Shown: piece by piece, positions 46,101 to 57,010 of the stretch
Numbering within the stretch: position 1 is the stretch's first letter
Layout: each line of letters starts with the position of its first letter
DNA from: an uncultured Myxococcales bacterium
Lineage (GTDB): Bacteria; Myxococcota_A; Bradymonadia; UBA7976; VGTA01
Assembly: GCA_937146725.1 (NCBI GenBank)
Contig: CAKZRU010000182.1
Location: 1-64,000, forward strand
Direction of reading: 5' to 3'
Length of the DNA stretch: 64,000 nt
Translations under genes and position numbers: made by a program
The notes under the pieces: generated by a model
Told to the model about the DNA's origin: nothing
The model's database searches: none
The model's input: only the letters and a program-made list of their open reading frames with translations

Positions 46101-47573
46101 ATGTCTTATTATCAACCCTCTCCACAAAGAATTAAATTACAAGCTATCCCTAAGACTTGGGCAGGATATGAGCACTTAGTGGTCGTCGGTCAATATGACT
46201 CGATCCAAAGCTTTATTGAAACAAGTTCTCTCGATCTTACTCCAGCGTGGTCTTCGATTAAAAAGCCTGAAGCCGGAGAGCTTGTATCAAGCTTCTGTCA
46301 GCATGAGGGACAGAGCATTAAAGTCACTTTGGCTGTGATCACAAGTAAATGTTCAAGAATGAACCACCCAGAGCGACCAGATCTTGTCACCAAGCAGATC
46401 CGTAGTGCAGCTAAAGCAAGCGAGCGAACCGCTCTTCTTTTGTGTCCAAGCGATACAGAGCATCATGACCCATTAGTGATTGCTGCCTGTCGGGCCTTTC
46501 CAAGATATTCTCGAAAAAGTAGTGAACAAAAGCGTTCTTTGGTAGATCTATCCATCTATGGATTAAGCGATGAGCAGCAGATAGAGCGCTTGAATGCTCT
46601 GATTGATGGGGTAAGTCATGCCGCCGAATGGGTAGATGCACCACCGGCAGAGTTTCATGTTCCAGAGTTTATTGAGGCCGCTCGAGAAATCGCAGTACGC
46701 TATAATGTTGACATTGACATTTTTGAGGGTGAGCAACTCTTACATATGGGCGCAGGTGGACTTTGGGGGGTTGGTATGGCCGCCAAGCATCCACCAGCTT
46801 TGGTTGTTCTTAGAGGCCCTAAAAGTTCAGCTGATGCCCCCAATATGGTATGGGTTGGCAAGGGGGTTGTCTATGATACCGGTGGGCTATCATTAAAGCC
46901 CAAAGGCACCATGAATGGCATGAAGATGGATATGGGGGGAGCAGCAGGCGTTTTAGCCGCCTTTGAAGTGGCCGCAGCTCATGGAGTTGCACAAGATTTG
47001 TGTGCCGTTCTGTGTTTGGCTGAAAATGCCATTGGCCCAGAAGCCTTACGCAATGATGATATTATCACATTATATTCGGGTAAAACTGTAGAAATTAACA
47101 ATACAGATGCCGAGGGACGACTCATTCTTGGTGATGGTGTGGCCTATGCCCATCAGCATCTTTCACCCGTGGTCATTGTTGACATGGCCACTTTGACCGG
47201 TGCTCAACTCGTTGCGACCGGCAGAAGCTTTGGTGCTTTGGTGTGCAATGATGCTGAACTAGAGGAAGCAGCAGTTGAAGCCGGTATGCATAGCGGTGAT
47301 TTAGTTCACCCATTACCCTACTGTCCGGAATTCTTCCAAGCCGAATTTAAAAGTGCCGTTGCTGATATGAAAAACTCTGTGAAAGATCGAATGAATGCCC
47401 AAAGCTCTTGCGCTGGGCACTTTGTCGAGTCCCACTTAGGAGATTATGCTGGCAAATGGTTGCATGTTGATATCGCAGGTCCAGCGTTTATCCAAGATCG
47501 GGGCACCGGCTTTGGAGTAGGCTTGCTGTCTAGCTTAGCTTACGCTTGGCAAAGGGGTGAACTCGAAGGATAA
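46101..47573 (+). CDS. M17 leucyl aminopeptidase family
   Basis: 490 residues. The catalytic domain carries GKGVVYDTGGLSLKPKGTM with the metal-binding Lys and Asp, then MKMDMGGAAGV and the M17 signature NTDAEGRL at 334-341. M17 enzymes are cytoplasmic hexamers with two metal ions that remove N-terminal residues. The wording (YDTGGLSLK, MNGMKMDMGGAA) is nearer the NPEPL1-like branch than E. coli PepA. The N-terminal 170 residues are the less conserved domain. It is a single gene, divergent in role from rpoC downstream (212 bp). Substrate range unknown. Confidence 0.92.
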   Translation: MSYYQPSPQRIKLQAIPKTWAGYEHLVVVGQYDSIQSFIETSSLDLTPAWSSIKKPEAGELVSSFCQHEGQSIKVTLAVITSKCSRMNHPERPDLVTKQIRSAAKASERTALLLCPSDTEHHDPLVIAACRAFPRYSRKSSEQKRSLVDLSIYGLSDEQQIERLNALIDGVSHAAEWVDAPPAEFHVPEFIEAAREIAVRYNVDIDIFEGEQLLHMGAGGLWGVGMAAKHPPALVVLRGPKSSADAPNMVWVGKGVVYDTGGLSLKPKGTMNGMKMDMGGAAGVLAAFEVAAAHGVAQDLCAVLCLAENAIGPEALRNDDIITLYSGKTVEINNTDAEGRLILGDGVAYAHQHLSPVVIVDMATLTGAQLVATGRSFGALVCNDAELEEAAVEAGMHSGDLVHPLPYCPEFFQAEFKSAVADMKNSVKDRMNAQSSCAGHFVESHLGDYAGKWLHVDIAGPAFIQDRGTGFGVGLLSSLAYAWQRGELEG

Positions 47574-47639
47574 TCGCTATCATTCATGATGATCAAGAAG
47601 GCTTGTAACACAAATCCTTCTAAACTTTGAAAATATTGC

Positions 47640-47668
47640 TTGGCAAGTTTCATTATCTAGAGTATATG
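47640..47668 (+). promoter_or_regulatory. Putative sigma-70 promoter of rpoC
   Basis: TTGGCA (47640-47645) and TATATG (47663-47668) are 17 bp apart. Transcription would begin about 110 nt before the rpoC start codon. This own promoter fits rpoC being apart from rpoB. Confidence 0.6.
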
Positions 47669-47785
47669 ACATCTTCCCTTAGTATAACTTAGCCTGTGAA
47701 TAATGGGTAGGGGCGACTTTTGCCTTTTGAAAAGTAAGCTAAGAAAAAACAACTAGATAACCTATTTAGGTGCGATGGAGCTGGC

Positions 47786-50700
47786 ATGAACACGATCTTC
47801 GATATTCTCCCCGATCCGCAACAAGATAATTCAAATTTTGGTGCTTTACGAGTGTCCCTCGCGAATCCAGATTTGATTCGAACATCAGTGAAAGAGGGCG
47901 GTTGGTCATGGGGCGAGATTCGAAAGCCTGAGACGATTAACTACCGTACATTCAAGCCTGAGCCTGAGGGCTTGTTTTGTGCAAAGATCTTTGGACCGAC
48001 TAAGGATTATGAATGCCTATGTGGTCGCTATAAAAAATTAAAGTTTCGTCGTCAGACTTGCGACCGATGTAAGGTAGAAGTCATTTCTTCTAAGGTACGT
48101 CGTCAACGTTTAGGACATATTGATCTGGCCGCTCCAGTGGCACATATTTGGTTTCTAAAGAGCTTACCAAGCCGTATTGGTAACCTGCTTGACATGACTC
48201 TTAAAGATGTTGAAGAAGTTTTATATAGCTTAAAGTTCATCATCACTCATACAGAAGAACAACGCCTAAAAGAGTTCCATGATATTCTTGGCGTAGATGA
48301 GCTAGATAAAATCTTTAACTATTTCTCAGAGAATGCCGAGCCATTTACTCCGGTCATTCCTGAGGTTGGTCTGACGATCGATGAGCGCGCAAAAAAGCAA
48401 TTAAGTGATCAATATCACTATGCAGCGGATGAGTTTTATCACTATATCATCGAACATATTGAGGTTTTTGAGCGAGCGATCGAGCTTGCGCGCCAAGATT
48501 TAAATATTCTTGGTGGTGAAGGAAATGCACAAAAACTTCGCTATCTAATTGAAAATCAAACCAAGAGCGGTGACAAGAAAAGCCGTATTGACCATGATCT
48601 TCGTAAAACGATCGATGCATGGGTCAGCAGCCTAAAAACAGAAGTTCGCGACGAAAAATTACGTGATAAACTAGCTGTTATTTCTTGGGAAGGTGAAGTT
48701 GATGAGAAGGGTGAAGCACAGCTATTTGCTTTTGAGCCAGTAGCCGGTGATGATCTGAAAAACCTTCCACAAAAAGGAACCGAGCCTAATCGCCATTTAA
48801 GCGAAGCTGAAGATCTACTTAGACTGCATGTCAGAGATGCCGGACAAATGGTATCCGATGTCACTCTTGATCAGTATTTAACCGGTAAAAGCACAAAGCG
48901 TAAAGCTAAAAGCGTTGTTTTACCTTTGACTTACCACGATCAAGATGGTCGTCGTTCAGGTGTAGCACTTTACTTACAAGTGCCTAAAGAGCTTGCTGAT
49001 GTAAAAGATCTAAATAAAGTAGGGGAAATCTTTAAGCTTACTTTAGAGCATCTTTACGGTGATTTAGACCGTCACCTCAACTCACGTGTTGAAAGTGCAC
49101 TTCACACTAAGATGAGTGTTCAAGTTGACACTCATTTGGCTAAAGAGGTTGAAGGCTTTACAAATAGTCTGAGTGGACTCAAAAAAGACGAGCTTTCTAA
49201 GATTGCAATTTGCTGCTTTAAACTCATTCCGCATAACTTTGTATCTGTTTTAGTTAAACGACAGGTGAGTGATGAAGAAGGCACTCGAGATGTTTTTGTT
49301 TCCGTAGCAGGAGATGAAGTCTCGACAGCAGAGATTGAGCAAGAGCAAATCCGTACACTCGTTCTTCAGGGCTCAGCTAAGCTTAGTGATAACGCTTTAC
49401 CAACCCAAGCCTTGGTGATTCCAATTAATCCAGAGGCACAAACCGAAGATAATGATGTAGACGATTACTATTTATATCTGCAGTCATTAGCGGTTAATCC
49501 AAAAGACGTTAAGCATGTTCGAGAAATTTTCAATTTTGCGATTGAAAAGCTGACTCGTTCATCGATTAGCAGTTATAATGCTGGTATTGTTCATTTCGAG
49601 AACCTTCATGCCTTTGAAATGACCGAGCCAAAACCAGTTGAATACAGCTATGTTGAAGGTGAGGCGATTCCTGTCGCTCATGTGCAAGAAAAAGGCTTTG
49701 TTTCAACCGGAAAGTTTGTTGTTTCTGAAAATGGCTGTATTGCCCAAGTGATCAGCAGCGATGGGGCCGAAGATCACGAGCTTAAGTTCGGTGATACCTT
49801 ACGCGCGATCGAAGGCCAAGAGGTTGATTACAACCAACTTCTTGCTGAATGGGAATGGCCTCCTTTCCAAACTCCAATCCTAAGCCGTTCGGAAGGTATT
49901 ATTGTATTCCGTGGCATGGGAACCGAAGACCAAACCCTTGATGGTCAAGGCAAAGGTGCTCGCGTTTCAAGTAGTGAAAGTAGTAAAAATAAAGCGGTCA
50001 CACCAGCGATTGAAATTTATGAAGCGAGTTACTCCGCGATTAAGGGTGGAGAAGGCTTTAAGGTTTCTCCTGGCCGTAAACTATTAGAAACAATCGATCT
50101 GCCAAAGGGTTCTATCTTAGACTTCAATGAGGGAGAGCTTGTTGGTAAAGGCCAAGCTCTTGCTTTTGTTGAATCGGCACAAGATAAAACCGGTAAACTA
50201 TCTGAGCGTAAAGTTGCTGACCAACTTTCGCTTAAACTTTCAGAGCAACTTGCTAATGCACCATATTTCAAGGTCGTTAGCAATAAGGTGGTTAAAACCA
50301 GTAATGCCTTCCGCGATGCATTTGGATTTGAAGCAGAGGAAAAAGGCATTGCCTTTGATAAGTTCCTCGGTACTGAAGCAAGTACAATTGTTAAAGAGCG
50401 TCTTGGCGACAAGAGCGGTGGTGTTAAACGCCAAGTCTGCTTAATTGAGAATTGGAGCAAGGGCGCTCAATATCTTAAGAGTACACAACTTGTTACATTA
50501 CTTGGTCTTGTATCTGGTGATGAGACAACTTACTTTGTTCTAAAGTCAAACGATCTAAGCAGTGACTTGGCGGGTGTAATTGAGCGAGTAAGCGATGTTG
50601 TTTCTCGTCTACCAGCGGAAATTGATGCCTTAGAGCAAGAAGGTATCGCTGATGATGTAGAAAGCTTTGCTCGTCTCTTTAATGATTTTGATCAAGAGCT

Positions 50701-53700
50701 GATTGAGCGAGTTTCTCGCTTACTTAACCAAACTCAAGCTGAGAGTGTTTGGCAAGAGCAGATTAAGATGTTGCACACCGCAGCTCGCTTTAATCTTTTC
50801 TTACAAAATTATTCAGGCTTGGGAATTGATGCAGACCATTTCTTCACCGCTGAAATGGGGGCAGAAGCGATTCGTAAGCGCTTGCGTACCTTGGACATGT
50901 ATAGCTTGTATACAACCCTCCAAGAGCGTATTCCAAGCGAAGCCTTACAAGTTATGGATAAGGCTTTTGAGCATGCTTACTTCTTTGAGATGGTCGACAG
51001 TGAAGGCTTTGAAGCTCTCGAGGTTAAGCTTCCAGAAGATCTGACCTTACCAGCCGTTGGAGAAACATGGCCTGAGCTTGATTATAAGCGTCTTTGTGAT
51101 GCGGTTAAGGACTATGATGTTCCTGCACAGTACCGACCTTTATTCCGAGTACTTCCTGTAAAACCAAAAGCAGACAGCTACTTACTCCATAATATTTCTC
51201 CGGAACTTGCCAAGAGTAACTCTTTTACCTTAGGTCAGGAATTGACTAAAGAGCAGTTTGAAGAAGTATCAAAGCGTGCCTTCATTGACGGCCAAAGTGA
51301 TGTATATGTCGTCAAGCAGATTTCACCACGTTTAAGTCAAAAAGAGGGTGTTGAAGTAGGTCAAGAAATCAACTACCAAAAATACCTAACCCTCAATGAG
51401 ACCGCTATGGATGAAGGTGGTGTATTTGAGGCTCAAGTTGCCTTTGAAGCCGAAGATATGGAACAGGGCGCACTACGCTTCCAAAAGGTTTTACATACCT
51501 TGCCTGTTTCAGGTCTAGCCCGTCTAAGTCGTTCAATTCGTCACTCAAGCCAAGTGTCTTCTGACTTACAGCTTCGCAAGAATAGTGAAGCCTTAATCGA
51601 TATGGTACGCTGGCTTGATACTCTTGATAAACTCAAGGCTTTTGAAAGCACCGAGTTGCATAGCAAGAGTGAACTTGAGCATCTTGATGAACTTCGTTGT
51701 GCTTACTTCCAAAAGAGCGATCCACGCGAACTCACTGATGCACATTGCCAATCACGCGAGTGGTTCTTGCTTACGGTGATTTCACAGTTCTTACGCATGG
51801 AAATGACAAGCGCGAGTGACTCTCGTAAAAAGAAGTACATCAAGCGTCTTAAAGTTGTAGATGCGATCCGCAATAGTCAGTTCGAATCTGATATGGTAAG
51901 CCAAGATGACAATCGTCGTGATTGGTTTGGGAATAAGCCTGAATGGATGATTCTTGAGGCAATTCCGGTGATTCCACCAGATTTGAGACCTTTGGTTCCT
52001 CTTGAGGGTGGTCGCTTTGCAACAAGTGACCTAAACGACCTTTATCGTCGCGTGATTAACCGCAATAATCGTCTACGTCGTCTAACCGAAGAACTACAGG
52101 CACCAGAGCTACTTTTACACAATGAAAAGCGTATGCTCCAAGAAGCGGTTGATGCTCTCTTTGACAATGGTCGCCGTGGTAAGCCTATGTCGGGCCCAAG
52201 CAAGCGTCCATTCAAGTCTTTGAGTGCCATGATCAAGGGTAAGCAAGGCCGTTTCCGCCAGAATCTTCTTGGTAAGCGTGTTGACTACTCAGGTCGTTCG
52301 GTCATCGTGGTTGGTCCAGAGCTTCGTTTACAGCAATGTGGTCTACCTAAGAAGATGGCTCTTGAACTCTTTAAGCCCTTTATTCTTGGTAAGCTTACCC
52401 TTAACGGTTATGCGCCAACAATTAAGTCAGCTAAAAAGATGATTGAAGACCGTAATGAGAAGGTATGGGATATTCTTGCTGAGGTGATCCAAGAGCACCC
52501 AGTCATGCTTAACCGTGCGCCGACTCTGCACCGTTTGGGTATTCAAGCCTTTGAGCCTAAATTGGTTGAGGGTAAGGCGATCCAGTTGCATCCTCTCGTT
52601 TGTACCGCCTTTAATGCGGACTTTGACGGTGACCAAATGGCGGTGCACTTGCCATTGTCGATCGAAGCTCAAATCGAGGCTCGCGTTTTGATGATGAGTA
52701 GTAATAACATCTTGAGTCCGGCAAATGGTAAGCCGATTATTGTACCTTCACAGGACATTGTACTCGGTTGCTATTACATGACTCGTGAGCGCTACTTTGC
52801 CAAGGGTGAGGGTCGTGTATTCTCCTCTCCAAACGAGGCTTTGATCGCTTTAGAAGCGGGTGCTGTGCATCTACAAGCTAAGGTTCGCTGCCGTATTGAT
52901 CATGAAGTTGTCGATACCACTGTTGGTCGCTTATTGATGGCAGAGCGTGTTTTACCTCGTTATGAAGATGGCATCACCCCACAAGGCGAGCAAAAGCGTT
53001 ATCAACTTGACTTTGGCCTAGTCAATAAGGCCATGGGCAAGAAGGAACTAGCCGCTCTTGTTGATGCTGCTTATCGAACATGTACAGCCAAGCAAACTGT
53101 ACTGATTGCCGATGCAATCAAGGACTTGGGTTATGCGCAAGCGACTTTGGCTGGTGTTTCAATTGCGGTTGTTGACCTAAATATCTCTGACAAAAAGCGC
53201 AAGCTTGTTGAAGATGGATATAAAGAGGTTGCTGACTTCCAAGAGCAAGCTCGTGAAGGTATGATCTCTCAAAAAGAGCGCTACAATAAGGTCATCGATA
53301 AATGGACTCAAATCACTGAAAGTGTTGCTGCTTCTATGCTTGAAGCAATCAAGCAAGAAGAGTTCACGGGGGCTGATGGTGAAAAGAAAGTTGGACAGAG
53401 CTTCAACTCGGTTCACATCATGGCCGACTCTGGTGCGCGTGGTGGTCCTGCTCAGATTCGTCAGCTTGCTGGTATGCGTGGTTTGATGGCTAAGCCTTCT
53501 GGTGAAATCATCGAAACCCCAATTACTGCAAACTTCCGTGAAGGTTTATCGGTACTTGAGTACTTTATTTCCGCACACGGTGCCCGTAAGGGTCTTGCTG
53601 ACACGGCACTTAAGACTGCGAACTCAGGTTACTTGACTCGTCGTCTAGTGGATGTTGCCCAAGATGCAATCATCACCGAATATGACTGTCAAGCTCAAGA

Positions 53701-55597
53701 GAACAAAGTTGGTGCTTTGCTCAATCCTATCGAGATGCGTGCAATCGTAGATGGTAGTGATGTAATTGAGAAGCTCAGTGATCGTGTTCTTGGTCGTGTA
53801 CTTGCCGAAGAGGTTTTCGATGAGGTAAGTGGTCAATTCCTAATCGAGGCAAACACTCTTATTGGTGAGCATGAAGCTGAGATTATTGATACAAATGCAG
53901 TAAACTCAGTCTTTATTCGTTCTCCGCTAACCTGTGAGACTCGCCGCGGGATCTGCGTACTTTGCTATGGTCGTGACCTTGCTAGAGGTCGCGCAGCTAA
54001 CCTTGGTGAAGCGGTTGGTGTTATTGCCGCTCAATCAATCGGTGAGCCGGGTACACAGTTGACAATGCGTACTTTCCACATCGGTGGTGCAGCGTCACAG
54101 CAAGCTCGTAAGAACAATATCGTGATTCGTATTGATACCGGTAAGATCAAGCTTGATAACGTGAACTTGATTACGCCAACAACTCCACCTGAGTTCAGCA
54201 TTGTAGGTAATCAAACAATCGTTTCATACAGTGGTAAGGGCGAGCCTAAGTTTAGTGCTCAAAGCCACAAGGTTGTGCTTAATCGTAATGCACGATTGAT
54301 CATCACTGATGAGTCAGGTACCGAAAAAGAGAATCACCCACTTGGTGAAGGTTACAACCTTGAAGTTGCCGATGGTGATACCGTACACAAGTCGCAGCGC
54401 GTTGCCCATTGGGACCCCTTCTCTAAGCCGATCTTTAGTGCGGTTGAAGGTGTTGTTGTCTTTGAGAACATTAGTCTTGAAGAAGGCACTCTTAAGGAAG
54501 AGCGCGAAAGTGCAGATGTTGTTGTACGACGTATTGGTGCGCCAATCCGTAGCAACAAGGCACGTTCAATCAAGGGTAAGAAGAGCGCTAAGAATGCGAC
54601 AAAAGCTGTTGCAAAGAATCCTCGTATCAAGATTTGCACCCCAGAGTTTAAGCTGGTGAATGATCAATGGATTGTTACCGCAGGTGAAGTGATTAAGTTC
54701 AAGGCGGCTGATGGTTTAGAGCGTGAGGCAACTTATGACCTACCAACTGGTGCCAAGCTAGAGGTTGATCACGGTGGTCTTGTAGGTGCGGGCATGCCGA
54801 TTGCGAAGACCGATATCGAAGTCGCTAAGACTAAGGACATTACCGGTGGTCTACCACGTGTTGCTGAGTTGTTTGAGGCTCGTGCTAAGGACAAGTCAGC
54901 TGTACTCGCTCAAATCGAAGGTCGTATTGAGGCAATCACAGGTGATACCGCTAAGCGTACGGTCATTATTAGTTCTGATGATGAGGATAGTGAGCCAGTA
55001 TCACACCTAATCAAGGGCCAAGCGATCGTTGTTCGCGAGGGTGACTATGTCTATCCTGGTGATCCGCTTTCTGATGGTCCAATCAGCCCACATGAGATTC
55101 TAAAGGTAAAGAATGAGCGTGCGGTTGCTGAATATCTAGTTCATGAGATCCAGCAAGTTTATCGCCTGCAGGGTGTACGTATCAATGATAAGCATATCGA
55201 GGTGATTGTTCGTCAGATGCTGAGACGTGTTCGTATTAAGGAAGTGGGCGATACTCAATTCCTTCCTGATGAGCAGGTTGAAAAGTGGATTCTTGACGAG
55301 GAAAATGCTCGTGCTGAAGAAGAAGGTAAGAAGCCGGCGGTTGCTGAGCCTCTACTCCTTGGTATCACTAAGGCAGCTTTGGCAACAGAGTCATTTATCT
55401 CTGCCTCTTCTTTCCAAGAGACCACCAAGGTACTGACCGCGGCGGCACTCAAGGGCAAGATTGACTTCCTCAATGGACTCAAAGAGAACGTGATCATGGG
55501 TCGCTTGATCCCTGCCGGTACAGGTCTTAAGGGCTATCAGTCTTTGACACCTGACTTAGTTCTTCCAGAGCCTGTTGAAGAGCCCACAGAAGTCTAA
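47786..55597 (+). CDS. rpoC: RNA polymerase beta-prime subunit with giant N-terminal insertion
   Basis: 2603 residues, against about 1400 usual. Residues 1-155 are standard beta-prime, with a four-Cys zinc finger (C77, C79, C92, C95). From G1382 (GNKPEWMIL) on the sequence is again highly conserved, including the catalytic NADFDGD at 1610-1616, a second zinc-site Cys group ([11 protein letters not shown]), the bridge-helix/trigger-loop region and an SI3-like insertion near 2130-2245. Between them lies foreign sequence: about 156-1020, then a short conserved island (MGAEAI at 1024-1029), then about 1046-1340, followed by the usual basic coiled-coil segment near 1347. The catalytic motif sits about 1150 residues later than in E. 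coli. The frame is open throughout, with the same look as its surroundings. GGAG precedes the ATG. It is not next to rpoB; an aminopeptidase gene lies upstream. Confidence 0.97.
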   Translation: MNTIFDILPDPQQDNSNFGALRVSLANPDLIRTSVKEGGWSWGEIRKPETINYRTFKPEPEGLFCAKIFGPTKDYECLCGRYKKLKFRRQTCDRCKVEVISSKVRRQRLGHIDLAAPVAHIWFLKSLPSRIGNLLDMTLKDVEEVLYSLKFIITHTEEQRLKEFHDILGVDELDKIFNYFSENAEPFTPVIPEVGLTIDERAKKQLSDQYHYAADEFYHYIIEHIEVFERAIELARQDLNILGGEGNAQKLRYLIENQTKSGDKKSRIDHDLRKTIDAWVSSLKTEVRDEKLRDKLAVISWEGEVDEKGEAQLFAFEPVAGDDLKNLPQKGTEPNRHLSEAEDLLRLHVRDAGQMVSDVTLDQYLTGKSTKRKAKSVVLPLTYHDQDGRRSGVALYLQVPKELADVKDLNKVGEIFKLTLEHLYGDLDRHLNSRVESALHTKMSVQVDTHLAKEVEGFTNSLSGLKKDELSKIAICCFKLIPHNFVSVLVKRQVSDEEGTRDVFVSVAGDEVSTAEIEQEQIRTLVLQGSAKLSDNALPTQALVIPINPEAQTEDNDVDDYYLYLQSLAVNPKDVKHVREIFNFAIEKLTRSSISSYNAGIVHFENLHAFEMTEPKPVEYSYVEGEAIPVAHVQEKGFVSTGKFVVSENGCIAQVISSDGAEDHELKFGDTLRAIEGQEVDYNQLLAEWEWPPFQTPILSRSEGIIVFRGMGTEDQTLDGQGKGARVSSSESSKNKAVTPAIEIYEASYSAIKGGEGFKVSPGRKLLETIDLPKGSILDFNEGELVGKGQALAFVESAQDKTGKLSERKVADQLSLKLSEQLANAPYFKVVSNKVVKTSNAFRDAFGFEAEEKGIAFDKFLGTEASTIVKERLGDKSGGVKRQVCLIENWSKGAQYLKSTQLVTLLGLVSGDETTYFVLKSNDLSSDLAGVIERVSDVVSRLPAEIDALEQEGIADDVESFARLFNDFDQELIERVSRLLNQTQAESVWQEQIKMLHTAARFNLFLQNYSGLGIDADHFFTAEMGAEAIRKRLRTLDMYSLYTTLQERIPSEALQVMDKAFEHAYFFEMVDSEGFEALEVKLPEDLTLPAVGETWPELDYKRLCDAVKDYDVPAQYRPLFRVLPVKPKADSYLLHNISPELAKSNSFTLGQELTKEQFEEVSKRAFIDGQSDVYVVKQISPRLSQKEGVEVGQEINYQKYLTLNETAMDEGGVFEAQVAFEAEDMEQGALRFQKVLHTLPVSGLARLSRSIRHSSQVSSDLQLRKNSEALIDMVRWLDTLDKLKAFESTELHSKSELEHLDELRCAYFQKSDPRELTDAHCQSREWFLLTVISQFLRMEMTSASDSRKKKYIKRLKVVDAIRNSQFESDMVSQDDNRRDWFGNKPEWMILEAIPVIPPDLRPLVPLEGGRFATSDLNDLYRRVINRNNRLRRLTEELQAPELLLHNEKRMLQEAVDALFDNGRRGKPMSGPSKRPFKSLSAMIKGKQGRFRQNLLGKRVDYSGRSVIVVGPELRLQQCGLPKKMALELFKPFILGKLTLNGYAPTIKSAKKMIEDRNEKVWDILAEVIQEHPVMLNRAPTLHRLGIQAFEPKLVEGKAIQLHPLVCTAFNADFDGDQMAVHLPLSIEAQIEARVLMMSSNNILSPANGKPIIVPSQDIVLGCYYMTRERYFAKGEGRVFSSPNEALIALEAGAVHLQAKVRCRIDHEVVDTTVGRLLMAERVLPRYEDGITPQGEQKRYQLDFGLVNKAMGKKELAALVDAAYRTCTAKQTVLIADAIKDLGYAQATLAGVSIAVVDLNISDKKRKLVEDGYKEVADFQEQAREGMISQKERYNKVIDKWTQITESVAASMLEAIKQEEFTGADGEKKVGQSFNSVHIMADSGARGGPAQIRQLAGMRGLMAKPSGEIIETPITANFREGLSVLEYFISAHGARKGLADTALKTANSGYLTRRLVDVAQDAIITEYDCQAQENKVGALLNPIEMRAIVDGSDVIEKLSDRVLGRVLAEEVFDEVSGQFLIEANTLIGEHEAEIIDTNAVNSVFIRSPLTCETRRGICVLCYGRDLARGRAANLGEAVGVIAAQSIGEPGTQLTMRTFHIGGAASQQARKNNIVIRIDTGKIKLDNVNLITPTTPPEFSIVGNQTIVSYSGKGEPKFSAQSHKVVLNRNARLIITDESGTEKENHPLGEGYNLEVADGDTVHKSQRVAHWDPFSKPIFSAVEGVVVFENISLEEGTLKEERESADVVVRRIGAPIRSNKARSIKGKKSAKNATKAVAKNPRIKICTPEFKLVNDQWIVTAGEVIKFKAADGLEREATYDLPTGAKLEVDHGGLVGAGMPIAKTDIEVAKTKDITGGLPRVAELFEARAKDKSAVLAQIEGRIEAITGDTAKRTVIISSDDEDSEPVSHLIKGQAIVVREGDYVYPGDPLSDGPISPHEILKVKNERAVAEYLVHEIQQVYRLQGVRINDKHIEVIVRQMLRRVRIKEVGDTQFLPDEQVEKWILDEENARAEEEGKKPAVAEPLLLGITKAALATESFISASSFQETTKVLTAAALKGKIDFLNGLKENVIMGRLIPAGTGLKGYQSLTPDLVLPEPVEEPTEV

Positions 55598-55633
55598 GAC
55601 TGAGTCCTATTAGGATTTACTGTCTATCGGCGT

Positions 55634-55682
55634 CAAGAAAGAAGCTTTAAAGAACCTATAAGTCCCTTAAGTTTCTTTCTTG
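55634..55682 (+). terminator. Stable hairpin downstream of rpoC
   Basis: CAAGAAAGAAGCTT pairs with a matching AAGTTTCTTTCTTG arm (14-bp stem with one G-U pair) across a loop of about 21 nt. No T-tract follows. It may end or stabilise the rpoC transcript. Confidence 0.5.
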
Positions 55683-55789
55683 CTCATTCAGTGCTATTCG
55701 AGTATATAGCACATCGATTAATCGAAATTATGTTTTTGAAGAGTCGCTCATCCTTGAGCGCTCACTTTACAAACCAGTATTATGCACCC

Positions 55790-55815
55790 CACTACAGCGA
55801 GCCTTCGTTGTGGTG
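55790..55815 (+). promoter_or_regulatory. Leader hairpin just upstream of rpmB
   Basis: CACTACAGCGA / TCGTTGTGGTG forms an 11-bp RNA stem (two G-U pairs) with a GCCU tetraloop, ending four bases before the rpmB ribosome-binding site (AGGAG). Structures here in ribosomal-protein leaders can control translation. No known rpmB leader class is recognised, so function is inference. Confidence 0.4.
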
Positions 55816-55831
55816 TTTTAGGAGAGCAACA

Positions 55832-56113
55832 ATGTCAAAGTGTGAACTCACCGGCAAAGGCCCTATCGTTAAAAACTTGGTCAGCCACTCAAACGTGAAA
55901 ACAAAGAAGTGGATGAAACCTAATATCCAAAAGCGTCGTCTCTTTAGCGAGGCTCTTGACTGTTTCGTAACTCTTCGTATTGCGAACAGCACCGTACGTA
56001 CTATTGACCATGTCGGTGGCTTCGATCGTTTCATCATCCGTCAACCAAGTAACCTACTTTCAAAGCGAGCTCTACAAGTTAAAGGTCGTGTAAGTAAGGT
56101 AGTGAAGGGCTAA
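55832..56113 (+). CDS. rpmB: Ribosomal protein bL28, long form
   Basis: 93 residues. It begins MSKCELTGKGP, then VSHSNVKTKKWMKPNIQKRRLFSEALDC, with VRTIDHVGGFDRF and a C-terminal SKRALQVKGRV. This wording and length match the alpha-proteobacterial/mitochondrial long form (CELTGKG...VSHSN.KT...LFSEAL) more than the short 60-78-residue form. There is no CxxC zinc motif. It belongs to the large ribosomal subunit. AGGAG lies before the ATG at 55832; a longer frame upstream is not L28. The next gene starts one base after the stop. Confidence 0.93.
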   Translation: MSKCELTGKGPIVKNLVSHSNVKTKKWMKPNIQKRRLFSEALDCFVTLRIANSTVRTIDHVGGFDRFIIRQPSNLLSKRALQVKGRVSKVVKG

Positions 56114-56114
56114 A

Positions 56115-56990
56115 ATGACCCCAGTATTGCTCGCGATCATCGGGACTGTATGTGCCACTTATGCATCGTTGGGCGCAGCGCTTAAAAGCACTGGTAATAC
56201 TCGGCGTTTAGCTCATTTAAGCTTAAGCTTACCCTTTGTGGCTTTGGCCTCATGGGTTTATCGGAGCTCAAGCTCAAGTCTAGGTCTTTTAGGTTATGCT
56301 CAACAGCAAAGAGACTTGCTGAGCCTGACTCTACAGTATGATCAACCTGAAAAGGGTTTGGCTGTATTAGAGACTCCTTTGTACTTGGCTCATCCATATC
56401 AAGAGACCATACTTGGAGCGCTTGTTGTTTTAGCAACAGTGACCTTGGTGAGCGTTTTGGTACAAAAAACGTCTAAACTTAAAGGTCTCATGGCTCTGTT
56501 ATCTGGAGCATGGATTACCCTTTGGCTTGTATGGTTTGGAACGCACCAAAGCATACCTTGGAGTAGCCATAATGGTGAAAGTGCCACTCGAGAGTTTTTA
56601 AAACTTAGTCAGTTTGATTGGCAACGAGTGACTCAATTTACGGTACCCGAGCCATGGTATTACAGCAGTCAGTTGCTACCTTTGATCGCTTTATCCTTAG
56701 TCAGTGCCTTCTATTTACTTTATTCAAGCTTGAATCAAAGCAATCAGGAAGCGAGCACTAAACAGCAAGGGGGTTGGCATCAATATGTGTTCAATATTGG
56801 TGCTATTTTGTGTGTGGCAGCAACTTTGTGGTCTAGCTTGACCCTTGGCTTTAGTGGCTCAAGCTCCGAACTCAGTTTATGGATAAGTACTTTGCTTGTG
56901 GGTAGCGCAGGCGCAACGTGCTTACCAAATATCCAGCGGGGAACTGTCGCGATGCTTGCTTCACTCGCGCTCGTCTCGACACTCCTTTAA
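56115..56990 (+). CDS. Polytopic membrane protein, unknown function
   Basis: 291 residues, about seven predicted transmembrane helices. Segments such as AIIGTVCATYASLGAALKSTG, ILGALVVLATVTLVSVLV, LMALLSGAWITLWLVWF and LLPLIALSLVSAFYLLYS are membrane-spanning. It recalls the N-terminal part of CcmF/CcsA-type cytochrome c biogenesis proteins in overall layout, but the WWD haem-handling motif is absent, so I do not assign it. The start lies one base after the rpmB stop (translational coupling), and the gene is followed by engB. Confidence 0.75.
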   Translation: MTPVLLAIIGTVCATYASLGAALKSTGNTRRLAHLSLSLPFVALASWVYRSSSSSLGLLGYAQQQRDLLSLTLQYDQPEKGLAVLETPLYLAHPYQETILGALVVLATVTLVSVLVQKTSKLKGLMALLSGAWITLWLVWFGTHQSIPWSSHNGESATREFLKLSQFDWQRVTQFTVPEPWYYSSQLLPLIALSLVSAFYLLYSSLNQSNQEASTKQQGGWHQYVFNIGAILCVAATLWSSLTLGFSGSSSELSLWISTLLVGSAGATCLPNIQRGTVAMLASLALVSTLL

Positions 56991-57010
56991 AGCATATCAA
57001 AGGAGGGCTT

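Noticed and set aside
49902-50460. Frames overlapping rpoC on both strands
   Set aside because: They lie wholly within the continuous rpoC frame and show no family resemblance.
48251-51803. rpoC insertion as an intein, intron or inserted mobile gene
   Set aside because: No self-splicing, intein or transposase motif is visible. A conserved RpoC island (MGAEAI) splits the extra sequence, fitting domain insertions, not a parasitic element.
55691-55831. Longer L28 reading frame
   Set aside because: The first 47 residues of the longer frame do not resemble L28, and a good ribosome-binding site precedes the ATG at 55832.
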